Origin: Calothrix sp. NIES-4105
GTDB taxonomy: Bacteria > Cyanobacteriota > Cyanobacteriia > Cyanobacteriales > Nostocaceae
Assembly: GCF_002368415.1 (NCBI RefSeq)
Contig: NZ_AP018290.1
Span: forward strand, 4,477,614-4,541,613
Direction of reading: 5' to 3'
DNA length: 64,000 nucleotides
The notes beneath the pieces are model-generated. The model was not told the origin of the DNA and did no database searches. It worked only from the letters and a program-made list of their open reading frames with translations. A program made the position numbers and the translations under genes. The number at the start of each line of letters is the position of its first letter. The stretch's first letter is position 1. Shown one piece after another: positions 42,943-51,546 of this stretch.

Positions 42943-43692
42943 TTAAACGTTCATGTAGCCACCATCAACAACAATATCTGCCGCTGTCATGTAAGACGAT
43001 TCACTGCTAGCTAGAAAAACAACAGCAGAGGCAATTTCCTCCGGTTTCCCAAAACGTCCTAGCGGTGCAGACTGCTTCACATATTCTCCAAAACTATCGA
43101 GTGCTTCTGGTGGCAACCCCATTTTGCTCTGAAAATTAGTAGGTATAAAACCGGGGCTAACTGTATTCACTCTAATTCTACGAGATGCAAGTTCAGTAGC
43201 CAAGGTTCGGGCAAATGAACGTACAGCCGCCTTCGTAGCAAAATACACGCTGCCTGTTGCTGCTCCTTTCTCATGGACTGCCGAGGCATTCAAAATCACG
43301 CTTGCCTCTTCGTTCAACAGTCCAGCAAGTTTCTGTACGGTAAAAAAGGCGCCTTTAACATTGATATCGAATTGGTCATCGTAAAATGCCTCGTTAATCG
43401 CTTCTAGGGGTGCGAAAAGTCCAATTCCTGCATTCACAAATAGAACATCTAACCCATCAAATTCTGCTTTCACTCGTTCTGCCAGAGTGTTTAGGCTTGA
43501 AAGCGCTCGCACATCTGCTAGAACAGGAATAACCTTTGAGCCTAGTTCTTGGGCAGCAGATTGCAACCGCTCCTCGTTTTGTCCAGTGATGATCACCCGT
43601 GCGCCATCTGCAACAAACTGCTTGGCAGTTTCAAATCCGATACCTGTTGTCCCCCCTGTTATCACCGCTGTTTTGTTTTGCAACCGTGCCAT
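42943..43692 (-). CDS. short-chain dehydrogenase/reductase (SDR)
   Basis: A 249-residue classical SDR: cofactor loop TGGTTGIGFETAKQF, NAG motif as VNAGIG, catalytic SVYFATKAAV (Tyr-x3-Lys) and the RVNTVSPGFIPT block. The VIITGQNEER stretch, lacking an acidic residue at the end of strand two, hints at NADPH preference. A TetR gene lies 66 bases upstream on the same strand, so it may control this gene and itself. Substrate unknown. Confidence 0.88.
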   Translation of the reverse strand: MARLQNKTAVITGGTTGIGFETAKQFVADGARVIITGQNEERLQSAAQELGSKVIPVLADVRALSSLNTLAERVKAEFDGLDVLFVNAGIGLFAPLEAINEAFYDDQFDINVKGAFFTVQKLAGLLNEEASVILNASAVHEKGAATGSVYFATKAAVRSFARTLATELASRRIRVNTVSPGFIPTNFQSKMGLPPEALDSFGEYVKQSAPLGRFGKPEEIASAVVFLASSESSYMTAADIVVDGGYMNV

Positions 43693-43758
43693 AGAAATAC
43701 CTCCTGGTAAGAGTTAACGTAAACTTAGACTGAATGGTTTAAGTTAAGGTAAAAAAAT

Positions 43759-44349
43759 TTAGGATTGCTTGAAAAGTGCCATTGTTGCCTGAACGGTACT
43801 TTGTAAAAGCGCTTTAGTGTCAACCGTTCGACCCAACAGAGCCATTCCCTGTGTAGTACAAAGCAACATTCGTGCTAAATCACGAGGCTTTGCTATCTGC
43901 TTGAGTTCTCCGACTACAGTAGCGCGGGTAATAGCAGTACAAAACGCATCCTCTAAGTCTTGCAAGTAGCCCCGTAAGGTTGCTGCAATTTCCTCGTCAC
44001 TGGTATTAAAGTCAGCAATATTCGTGCCAAGCATACAGCCTTTGCTTCCTGGTAAGGAATGCATCTGTTGCAGATTTTGGAGTACTGTCTCCAGATTCTC
44101 CAGAGGGGAACCCGGCGCCAAAAGCTGGTCTTGCATCAACTTCACCTCTGTCTTGGCATAATATTCGAGTGCTTTGAGAAAGAGCGAACGCTTGTTGCCA
44201 AACGTATCGTACAGGCTCTTTTTGCCAATGTCCATCACATCGAGCAGTTCAGAGAGGCTAGCTGCCTCATAACCGCGCGCCCAGAACACCTCCATTGCCT
44301 TTGAGAGGGCAACTTCAGGGTCAAATTGTTTATCTGGTCCTCGACTCAT
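43759..44349 (-). CDS. TetR/AcrR-family regulator
   Basis: A 196-residue regulator. MSRGPDKQFDPEVALSKAME, VFWARGYEAASLSELLDVMD and IGKKSLYDTFGNKRSLFLKA make the standard TetR DNA-binding domain; the start MSRGRP-like and the LPGSKGCMLG block match the subgroup that controls adjacent oxidoreductases (YcdC/RutR-unrelated, often sensing electrophiles). Same strand as the SDR downstream, 66 bases apart. Confidence 0.85.
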   Translation of the reverse strand: MSRGPDKQFDPEVALSKAMEVFWARGYEAASLSELLDVMDIGKKSLYDTFGNKRSLFLKALEYYAKTEVKLMQDQLLAPGSPLENLETVLQNLQQMHSLPGSKGCMLGTNIADFNTSDEEIAATLRGYLQDLEDAFCTAITRATVVGELKQIAKPRDLARMLLCTTQGMALLGRTVDTKALLQSTVQATMALFKQS

Positions 44350-44473
44350 ACACAGACAATAACATTACTTAAACCGATTGGTCAAGGTTTAGATATCAGA
44401 TATGATAAAACTAATCAATATAATAAAAGTACCTTCAAACAATACAAGTTATAACAGTAGTAGGTAAATACAC

Positions 44474-44737
44474 ATGAGTCGAGAACAAGATTTATTAGTA
44501 AAATGGCGTTCTCTTCCAAAAGAAAAACAGGAGGAGGTTTTAGATTTTGTAGAATTTATTCATGCAAAAATAGTCAAGCCTCAACCAATAGTCTGTGGAA
44601 AGACATCTCAATTAGGAAAACGTTTACGAGAAATACGCGCCGAAATCGTGGCTTCGGGTGAACATTTGTTCACTCAAGATGAACTTGAAAAAGAAATTGC
44701 TAATCGTCGTGGTGGGTTACAGGAAACTGATACATGA
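44474..44737 (+). CDS. antitoxin-like protein of a VapBC-type pair
   Basis: An 87-residue protein: MSREQDLLVKWRSLPKEKQE and VLDFVEFIHAK form the DUF2281-like opening common in cyanobacterial antitoxins, then a charged helix (LREIRAEIVASGEHLFTQDE) expected to wrap the toxin. It overlaps the PIN gene by four bases, the normal toxin-antitoxin arrangement. It should neutralise the toxin and repress the operon. Confidence 0.8.
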   Translation: MSREQDLLVKWRSLPKEKQEEVLDFVEFIHAKIVKPQPIVCGKTSQLGKRLREIRAEIVASGEHLFTQDELEKEIANRRGGLQETDT

Positions 44738-45138
44738 AGATAAGTTTTATCGATTCCGGGGTGCTAATTGCTGCGGCGCGTAGTGTAGAAGATTCATCCG
44801 AAAAAGCTCTTTCTATTTTAGAAGACTCTGAACGGCAATTTGCTTCGAGCGACTTTGTTAAGTTAGAAGTAATTCCCAAAGCAATTTATAATCGAAAAAC
44901 AAAAGAAACTGAATTCTACGAAACATTTTTTAGCTCTGTCGCTTATTGGGCAGCTGATTTAAATAAAATTATTCAAGACGCTTACCCAATTGCTTCTCAG
45001 TACGGTTTAGCTGCAATGGATGCACTGCATATAGCGGCTGCATTATCAGTCGGTGCAGAAGAATTAATCACAACTGAAAAAAGTACAAAGCCTATGCATC
45101 GCGTAACGACTATTAGCGTAGTTTCTCTTTTTGATTAA
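44734..45138 (+). CDS. PIN-domain toxin (VapC-like)
   Basis: A 134-residue PIN protein. Acidic residues of the RNase site are visible in ISFIDSGVLIAA (Asp), VKLEVIPKA (Glu) and GLAAMDALHIAAAL (Asp), with a C-terminal TTEKSTKPM in place of the usual NxDxDF. PIN toxins cleave tRNA or rRNA when the antitoxin is lost. Coupled by overlap to the upstream gene; a terminator follows at 45189. Confidence 0.83.
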   Translation: MKISFIDSGVLIAAARSVEDSSEKALSILEDSERQFASSDFVKLEVIPKAIYNRKTKETEFYETFFSSVAYWAADLNKIIQDAYPIASQYGLAAMDALHIAAALSVGAEELITTEKSTKPMHRVTTISVVSLFD

Positions 45139-45188
45139 TTACGCCAAGGTTGATTTCACAACGACAATGACACCAATTAATGCGCGCT

Positions 45189-45223
45189 GATAGTCCCCAA
45201 CTTCCCCTTGGGGGCTATCTTTA
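45189..45223 (+). terminator. rho-independent terminator
   Basis: GATAGTCCCCAA, loop CTTCCCC and TTGGGGGCTATC followed by TTTACTT close the toxin-antitoxin operon. Confidence 0.78.
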
Positions 45224-45248
45224 CTTATTAAGATAACATTTATTAATT

Positions 45249-45586
45249 ATGAGAGAATCAAATAATATGATTGTTCGTCCTGTCTACTACAAAATTATTG
45301 AACGGCGAAGCAATGGCTGGGCTTTCAAACACGGTACACCTTTTATTAATTTACTTAACGCTCCTTTACTAGCGCAGGACGATTCATTAGCTGCCTTCGA
45401 CACTTCAATGAAAAAGGTAGCAATTGAGCAATTGAACGTATCAACGGAGGTAAACAGGGTTATTACATCGCAAATATTCTAGATAAAAAATATTACTACT
45501 GTGGTACTGACTGGCAAGATGTAAAAAATAAGCTCTTAGAATTGGGTATCGGTAGAGTTAATCCAATCACAAGTTATGAAGAGTAG
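45249..45586 (+). pseudogene. frameshifted small conserved gene of unknown function
   Basis: The first frame (45249-45482) reads YYKIIERRSNGWAFKHG and FDTSMKKVAIEQLNVS, then falls into random sequence and stops. A second frame continues with GYYIANILDKKYYYCGTDWQ and DVKNKLLELGIGRV to a stop at 45586. Joined, they form one compact protein of about 110 residues; the break lies near 45440-45460. I recall this pattern from cyanobacterial small proteins but know no function. Confidence 0.55.
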
Positions 45587-45621
45587 CACGTTGATTTCAC
45601 AAATACATAGATTAACATAGT

Positions 45622-46326
45622 TTAAGCAAGTACACCATTTAACACTAAGTTAATTGCAGCCTGGGTGTAACGTTCAATCATTTCATCACTAAGTAATTCG
45701 ACATCTGGGGTCAGGTGTTTTAGGTTCTCATAGGCATTTGCATAAAAAACGCATATACCCGCTATCGTCAGTGTTGTCATATATGGGTCTTGCTTACAAA
45801 AAGTCCCCTCTTGCATTCCCTTTTCTAATATTTTGGTAACATATGTAAGTGGTTGCGACCAATTTGTTTGCTGAAAATATTTACCTTGATTTTGATTCGC
45901 TTCTTGAAATAACAACATGCCTTGATAACGATGGGAAATTTCATACGCAATAACAGTTCGCAAAAACACTTGTAGCGCTTCAATAGCTGGTAGTTCTTCC
46001 AAATTCATTTGCTCCAACATCTGTTGAAATTCAGAAGCTGGTCGCTCTAACACTGCTTGATATAACCCTTCCTTACTCTGGAAGTAATAATAAATCATCC
46101 TCGGCGCCACTCCTGCACTTTTCGCTATCGCATCGGTTCGGGCGCCAAATAAACCATTTTTCGCAAACTCAATTACTGCGGCATCTAAAATTTGCTGTTT
46201 TGTTACCTCGGCATCACGAGTTGCCCGGTTGACTTTTGATGATGGTTGTGTATTCTCTGTACTGCCCACAGTCGCATTCAGGTCGTTTTGCAAGCTTCTT
46301 ATCTGACTGTACAAGCTTTTGCTCAT
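45622..46326 (-). CDS. TetR-family regulator controlling P450-glycosyltransferase genes
   Basis: A 234-residue regulator with a polar N-terminal extension of about 45 residues before the DNA-binding domain (TKQQILDAAVIEFAKNGLFG, ARTDAIAKSAGVAPRMIYYY). The C-terminal half is of the TetR_C type. It diverges from the P450 gene, and the gap contains two 20-base near-identical direct repeats (46351-46370, 46411-46430), likely operators. The ATG at 46326 is preferred over a GTG nine bases earlier. Confidence 0.85.
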   Translation of the reverse strand: MSKSLYSQIRSLQNDLNATVGSTENTQPSSKVNRATRDAEVTKQQILDAAVIEFAKNGLFGARTDAIAKSAGVAPRMIYYYFQSKEGLYQAVLERPASEFQQMLEQMNLEELPAIEALQVFLRTVIAYEISHRYQGMLLFQEANQNQGKYFQQTNWSQPLTYVTKILEKGMQEGTFCKQDPYMTTLTIAGICVFYANAYENLKHLTPDVELLSDEMIERYTQAAINLVLNGVLA

Positions 46327-46350
46327 AGTTACCACCTTTTAGACTAAAAC

Positions 46351-46430
46351 TATGAATTAAATTTTTAATTAACTGTTGACAAATAGTCCGTCGTTATTTC
46401 ATGCTGTATTTATGAAATAAATTTTTAATT
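46351..46430. promoter_or_regulatory. twin operator-like repeats in divergent promoter
   Basis: TATGAATTAAATTTTTAATT (46351-46370) and TATGAAATAAATTTTTAATT (46411-46430) differ at one base and lie exactly 60 bases apart. Each is itself partly palindromic (AATTAAATTTTTAATT). A TTGACA box sits between them at 46376-46381, pointing to the P450 gene. A TetR repressor binding both would cover the promoter. Confidence 0.6.
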
Positions 46431-46456
46431 CATTAACTCATCCATCAATACTGGTT

Positions 46457-47788
46457 ATGCAGCAACTTAAATCGGCTCTAGAAATGCCGGGTAGTTTTGG
46501 TGTACCAATTATCGACGACCTTCAATTTGCCGGAAACGAAGGTTATTCTCTACTGCAAAGCTGGCAGCGCTATGGTTCGGTATTTAAAATGCGAATTTTG
46601 GGGCAAAAGTGTGCAGTTTTAATAGGCGCCGAAGCAAATAAACTTGTACTTGTTGAGCAAGCAGAGCGTCTATCTTCTTATTTGGGTTGGCGATATTTTG
46701 TAGAACCAGCGTTTGGGAAAACGCTAATGATTCAAGATGGACAGCAACATTCCACAACGCGACGCTTGATGATGTCAGCGTTTCATGGTGCGGCAATCAC
46801 TAGCTATCTTGAGACAATGCAGGAGATTGTACAAGCTTGTCTTAGCGCTTGGGCAAATCACGGTGAGATGGTTTTGATAGACTCACTACGAAAAATGACT
46901 TTGCTGGTAGGGGCTAGATTGTTACTAGGAGTGCAAGCAGAGAAAGAAATCGATGAAATTGAGCAGTTATATAATGCCCAATTACAAGCTTCCCTGTCAT
47001 TACTTCGAGTCAATTTACCATTCACAACTTTTGGAAAGGGGCAACTCGCAAGGGCTTTGTTAAAGCATAGACTCCAAGCAATGATTACAGAACGGAGACG
47101 AAACCAGAATTTACAATCGTCACATGACGCATTGGGATTGTTTTTAGCGGCAATAGATAGCGAAGACAATGCATTGTCATTGAACCAAATCATGGATGAG
47201 ATTATACATTTGGTCAATGCTTCTCACTTCACAACAGCGGGAATGTTGTCTTGGGCAATGTTTGAGCTAGCAGCACGCGCGGATTGGCGAGAGCGTCTTT
47301 TAGAAGAATTAGAACAAGTTGTAAAAGGCGAATTAAATATCGAACATTTGCGACAATTACCGCAAATGACCAACTTTCTCAAAGAAATTGAGCGTTTATA
47401 TCCACCAACATCATTGATAATTCGGGGTGTAGTCAAAGAAATTGAATATGCAGGATATCGAATAGAACCGGGCTGGACAATCATTATTTCTCAATTTGTC
47501 ACGCATCGGTTGCCAGAAATTTACACCAACCCAGAACAGTTTGACCCAAACCGCTTTGAAATAGGACGCGAAGAAGATAAAAAAGTCTCGTTTTCATTAC
47601 TGGGTTTTGGAGGTGGCGCCCATGTTTGTATCGGTCGAGAGTTTGCACTGTTAGAAATCAAAGTTTTTCTAGCCACGTTACTACGTCACTACAATTTTGA
47701 TGTCACACCAAAATACTCTACATTGGCGCCTGTCTTAGTTCCTCCCAAAGCTCAGAATCAATTACGTGTACGTGTAACAAAAAAATAG
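46457..47788 (+). CDS. cytochrome P450, CYP120-like, with atypical I-helix
   Basis: A 443-residue soluble P450. The opening MPGSFGVPIIDDLQFAG, the length and FPFTTFGKGQLARALL-like middle resemble cyanobacterial CYP120 enzymes, which hydroxylate retinoids. The heme loop GFGGGAHVCIGREFALLE is canonical, with Cys as iron ligand, and the E-x-x-R is EIER. The I-helix reads LVNASHFTTAG where the family has AGHETT-like residues, so the acid of the acid-alcohol pair is Phe. Oxygen activation may therefore differ. Followed after eight bases by a glycosyltransferase gene; the product may be hydroxylated, then glycosylated. Confidence 0.88.
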   Translation: MQQLKSALEMPGSFGVPIIDDLQFAGNEGYSLLQSWQRYGSVFKMRILGQKCAVLIGAEANKLVLVEQAERLSSYLGWRYFVEPAFGKTLMIQDGQQHSTTRRLMMSAFHGAAITSYLETMQEIVQACLSAWANHGEMVLIDSLRKMTLLVGARLLLGVQAEKEIDEIEQLYNAQLQASLSLLRVNLPFTTFGKGQLARALLKHRLQAMITERRRNQNLQSSHDALGLFLAAIDSEDNALSLNQIMDEIIHLVNASHFTTAGMLSWAMFELAARADWRERLLEELEQVVKGELNIEHLRQLPQMTNFLKEIERLYPPTSLIIRGVVKEIEYAGYRIEPGWTIIISQFVTHRLPEIYTNPEQFDPNRFEIGREEDKKVSFSLLGFGGGAHVCIGREFALLEIKVFLATLLRHYNFDVTPKYSTLAPVLVPPKAQNQLRVRVTKK

Positions 47789-47796
47789 TAATAATT

Positions 47797-49104
47797 ATGA
47801 CTCGCTTTTTAATTGCTACAATTGCTGCTGCTGGACATGTTAATCCAGCTTTACCAATCGCGCGTAAGCTTGTTGAACGCGGTCACGAAGTATGGTGGTA
47901 TACTGGAAAAGGTTTCAAAGAAAAGATTGAAGCAACAGGTGCCCGTCACGTTCCCATCCGCACAGGCATAGATTTCACTGACATCAATACTATTCCCCTG
48001 ACTTTTATAGAACAAAAAGATGCTTTAAAGGGAGTAGCGCAATTTAAGTTTTACCTCAAACATGGCTTTATCGATTCAGCAATAACGCAACTGAAAGATT
48101 TAACTAATATTTTAGATGAATTCCCCGCTGATGTTTTGCTGTGTGATGTTTTTTGCCTTGGTATCTCGTGGTTACATGAAAAAACAGGCTTACCTTGGGT
48201 AGCGTTTGGCATGTCAGCACTACCTTTTAATAGCCGAGATACGGCGCCTTTTGGGCTAGGAATTCCACCGGGTAATTCCTGGGCAGAAAAATTACGAAAT
48301 CGACTTCTTAATTACTTATCACACAACATCTTAATGCGTGATGTAACAATTCACCTTGACCGTGCCCGTGAAAGTGTTGGACTACCAAAGAAATCACAGG
48401 ATTTTTTCACTGCTGCTTTATCTCCATTTCTGTATCTACAAGGCACTACACCGTCTTTTGAATATCCTCGTAGCGACCTTGCACCACAAATTCATTTTAT
48501 TGGTAGTTTTTTACCTTTGGCGCCTGCATTTATACCTCCTGCTTGGTGGGATGACTTGACATTAGATAAACCGATAATTCACGTCACCCAAGGAACAGTC
48601 GCAACAGAAGCAAGAGATTTAATTCTGCCAACAATTGAAGCTCTTGCAAACGAAGATGTATTATTAATTGTGACAACAGGAGGACAACCAATAGAAAATC
48701 TACAGCTTAGTTCAATTCCTCAAAACGTTAGGTTAGAAAGATTTATTCCTCATGCTTATCTGTTGCCTTATGTAGATGTGATGGTAACAAACGGTGGATT
48801 TAATGGTGTACAGACAGCTTTAGCTTTTGGTGTGCCAATGGTTACTGCTGGTCAAACCGAAGAAAAACCTGAAATATGTGCTAGGGTTCAATGGTCTGGA
48901 ACTGGGATAGACTTAAGAACTAGTACACCCACACCTGAACAAATTCGAGATGCCGTAATGAAGATTCTTAGCTCGCCAAAATATCGAGAAAAAGCAGAAA
49001 GCTTTAAAGCTGAAATTAATCGCTATGATACACCTACTCTTGCGACAGAATTACTAGAGCAATTGGCATTAACTAAAAAGCCTATATATACTACGCTTGT
49101 TTAA
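47797..49104 (+). CDS. GT1-family (MGT-like) glycosyltransferase
   Basis: A 435-residue GT-B enzyme. The start FLIATIAAAGHVNPALPIAR has the catalytic-side His of macrolide/sterol/carotenoid glycosyltransferases, and HVTQGTVATEARDLILPTIE plus FIPHAYLLPYVDVMVTNGGF NG form the sugar-nucleotide donor site, with an Asn-Gly-Gly where many have His-Gly-Gly. It should move a sugar from UDP- or dTDP-sugar to a small hydrophobic alcohol. Eight bases after the P450 gene, so the two work together. TetR-controlled. Confidence 0.87.
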   Translation: MTRFLIATIAAAGHVNPALPIARKLVERGHEVWWYTGKGFKEKIEATGARHVPIRTGIDFTDINTIPLTFIEQKDALKGVAQFKFYLKHGFIDSAITQLKDLTNILDEFPADVLLCDVFCLGISWLHEKTGLPWVAFGMSALPFNSRDTAPFGLGIPPGNSWAEKLRNRLLNYLSHNILMRDVTIHLDRARESVGLPKKSQDFFTAALSPFLYLQGTTPSFEYPRSDLAPQIHFIGSFLPLAPAFIPPAWWDDLTLDKPIIHVTQGTVATEARDLILPTIEALANEDVLLIVTTGGQPIENLQLSSIPQNVRLERFIPHAYLLPYVDVMVTNGGFNGVQTALAFGVPMVTAGQTEEKPEICARVQWSGTGIDLRTSTPTPEQIRDAVMKILSSPKYREKAESFKAEINRYDTPTLATELLEQLALTKKPIYTTLV

Positions 49105-49112
49105 TAGTAAAA

Positions 49113-49142
49113 GGCTCTCTCCTTGTAGGATACAAAAGAGCC
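49113..49142 (+). terminator. possible terminator after glycosyltransferase gene
   Basis: GGCTCT and AGAGCC form a six-base stem with an 18-base loop nine bases after the stop. No clear T-run, so confidence is modest. Confidence 0.4.
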
Positions 49143-49216
49143 AATGGTAGGTCTAACCCCGAATGGCACGCTTGTAGTCGTAAAAATAGGCGACGCGGTA
49201 AGGCAAGACAGGGAGA

Positions 49217-49783
49217 CTAAGGTAATTGACTTCGTAAAGAAAGCCAGGTACTAAGTTCAACATTTGGAACAAGCTTGCCACTGTCAACTAACACAGAGAT
49301 AATCTTTAAACGATTCTTAATTTTCCTTAACTCTCGAATTTCATTAATGCTGCAATTTCTCCAATTAGGTGCCTTTTCAAATGCTTCATCTAGTGACATA
49401 TTCAAGCTATCGAAAAACCAGTTAATAACCCGGTCAATATCAAGAACAGGATGTGCTGGTATGGCGCCAAAATCCGCTATCATTGCAGCGCGCAGTAACA
49501 TTGATGAAATAAGAAAAGACTCCCCTGCTGACTCTCCCGCGCGCCTTCCCAAATAATCATAAATCGATGTTGCAACTTCTGCCCAAGAAAGATTTATAAC
49601 TGATGAATCATTACCGTAATTTAATCGAGCTTCCATAGCAGCAGCTTCAGCCAAACCATGCCAGTTGAAATTAATGGGTGATTCCAATTTACCCGACCAA
49701 ACTTGTTTCGCCCAAGCCAACACATCACAAGCATCTTGTTGTAGTAACTCGTTTAGTAGCTTTGTTGATTCTAATTGATTCAT
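49217..49783 (-). CDS. hypothetical protein, 188 residues
   Basis: A soluble, mostly helical protein beginning MNQLESTKLLNELLQQDACD. Notable blocks are WHGLAEAAAMEARLNYGND and YDYLGRRAGESAGESFLISS, with many Ala and Leu. It reads like a real gene (even codon use, two GCGCGC and one GGCGCC in frame). No domain recognised. It follows the synthase half of the split MprF locus on the same strand after 86 bases but need not belong to it. Confidence 0.6.
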   Translation of the reverse strand: MNQLESTKLLNELLQQDACDVLAWAKQVWSGKLESPINFNWHGLAEAAAMEARLNYGNDSSVINLSWAEVATSIYDYLGRRAGESAGESFLISSMLLRAAMIADFGAIPAHPVLDIDRVINWFFDSLNMSLDEAFEKAPNWRNCSINEIRELRKIKNRLKIISVLVDSGKLVPNVELSTWLSLRSQLP

Positions 49784-49869
49784 AATACTTTACTGCCCTT
49801 CAATAATTTTATCAGCGCAAAAAGTATTAAAACTATTTAGAGGGCTAAAGCCCAACTACGTACCAATAT

Positions 49870-51546
49870 TTAAGCACCAGGTTTAAAATAATCCCAGAGT
49901 CTATCACCAGAGTCCGCGCGCACTAATGCTACAACTACATCGGGTAAAGCAGTCACACTAGGGTAAACCAAATAACGCGGTTCCCAATGCGGCTGAAATT
50001 TTTCTTTGTACGCGCGCAATCCTTGAAAATTATAAAAGCGCTGCAAGTGGTCATAGAGGTATTTGAATACTTTATCTCGGCGCCTTGATTTTCCTTGTAA
50101 GCTTTCTCCAACTCCAGATAAGGCAATTAAACCAATATTAAAAGTGTCGTAACCACGTTCTTTGTAATGTTGAAACATTGAAATAAACAAAAAGTCCATT
50201 GTACCGTTTTCAATGGTCTTACGATGACGCATTAAATCATTTGTAACTTCGTTGAGTTGATATTCAGGTACTATATTAGTAAACGCTGTAATTTCTCCTT
50301 CACTTGATTCAACTACAGCAATTTCACTTCCGCGTAAATACTCTTCGTCAAACCAACCTAAAGAAAATTGTTTCTCTGAACCTTGCACTGTCTGTAACCA
50401 CTCGTCACTCACTGGTCGTAACTGACGTATTAATTCATCACTAATTGGTGGTTGATAAAATTTGACATCGTACCCCATTTTACTCATGCGGTTAAGTGCT
50501 GTACGTAAGTTTTTACCAGCTTTTCCTTGCGTGGTAAATGCTTTGAGGTCTACTATTGCTTCTTCGCCTATTTGAATGACTCGAAAACCTATTGATTTAT
50601 ATAAGTCAATATCATTAGGTAAAGTTTGATAAAATGCTGGATACCAATCGTTACGCTCACAAAATACTTTGAATCCAACTAATACTTCTTCACGGTCTTC
50701 CCTTGGCCCTATTGGGTCACCTAATGCAATGGCGCCACGTCCTTTTGGTACATACGCAATTACACTGCGACCAGATGGGCTAAAATAGTAACTTTTATCA
50801 CTTAATAATGCAAATGAAGCTAACGAAGAACAACCGTAGTTTTCAACTATTTCTTTAGCTTTTTGCCTTTCTTCTGGCGCCGCTGTACTTCGTAAAAATA
50901 CTGGTTGTAAAATTGAAAATAAAGCATATGCAAATGTACATGCAGCAATTATATATATAGAGTTAGCAAAGAAATCTCCAAACCGACTTTTAGGCTGTAG
51001 TCCCCAATTATCCTCGGTAAAGAACATCGCTAAGGTTTGTAATATCGCTTCACGCCAGTTGAAGTTTTCTGTAAATTTACCGTCTAATAAATAAAATCCA
51101 ATTGTTCCATACGCAAGCGTAAATAACAAGGCGCCGATTAATACTCGTACTCCATTTGCTATCGAAGGACGGTCAGAGCGCGCGGTAAACACGTGACGCA
51201 TTGCAATTAATTGTATAAGCAATACACCCGACAATAAACTTTCTTCGTAATCTAATCCCTTAAATATATGACTGATAATCGACAGAACTAATAAAGTAAC
51301 AGTTATTACCCAGGCAATCCGCTTACGACGCAGTAAATTAGTTGCCAACGTCAGCAAAATAAATCCTGTTAATGCTGCAAATACATGACCACCCGCGCGG
51401 ATTTCAAACGGCAAAAATTGTTTTAAGAAATGATTTCGACCGTATAAATTTGGTGTGACTGATGAAAGTAAATTTACTACTCCTACTAAGCCAGTAAGTA
51501 GTGATGCACTCCATAGTCCGATTTTGATTTTTAATTGATTATTCAT
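49870..51546 (-). CDS. MprF-like lysyl/aminoacyl-phosphatidylglycerol synthase half
   Basis: A 558-residue protein. Six or seven N-terminal spans (to about residue 215) precede a cytoplasmic double-GNAT catalytic part typical of the MprF synthase (DUF2156): FSPSGRSVIAYVPKGRGAIA, LGDPIGPRED, KNLRTALNRMSKMGY, DFLFISMFQHYKERGYDTFN, FKYLYDHLQRFYNFQGLRAY and KEKFQPHWEPRYLVYP. It transfers an amino acid from tRNA to phosphatidylglycerol, lowering negative surface charge. The flippase half of MprF is missing here, but a matching membrane protein is encoded at 54665. Overlaps the upstream esterase gene by eight bases. Confidence 0.85.
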   Translation of the reverse strand: MNNQLKIKIGLWSASLLTGLVGVVNLLSSVTPNLYGRNHFLKQFLPFEIRAGGHVFAALTGFILLTLATNLLRRKRIAWVITVTLLVLSIISHIFKGLDYEESLLSGVLLIQLIAMRHVFTARSDRPSIANGVRVLIGALLFTLAYGTIGFYLLDGKFTENFNWREAILQTLAMFFTEDNWGLQPKSRFGDFFANSIYIIAACTFAYALFSILQPVFLRSTAAPEERQKAKEIVENYGCSSLASFALLSDKSYYFSPSGRSVIAYVPKGRGAIALGDPIGPREDREEVLVGFKVFCERNDWYPAFYQTLPNDIDLYKSIGFRVIQIGEEAIVDLKAFTTQGKAGKNLRTALNRMSKMGYDVKFYQPPISDELIRQLRPVSDEWLQTVQGSEKQFSLGWFDEEYLRGSEIAVVESSEGEITAFTNIVPEYQLNEVTNDLMRHRKTIENGTMDFLFISMFQHYKERGYDTFNIGLIALSGVGESLQGKSRRRDKVFKYLYDHLQRFYNFQGLRAYKEKFQPHWEPRYLVYPSVTALPDVVVALVRADSGDRLWDYFKPGA

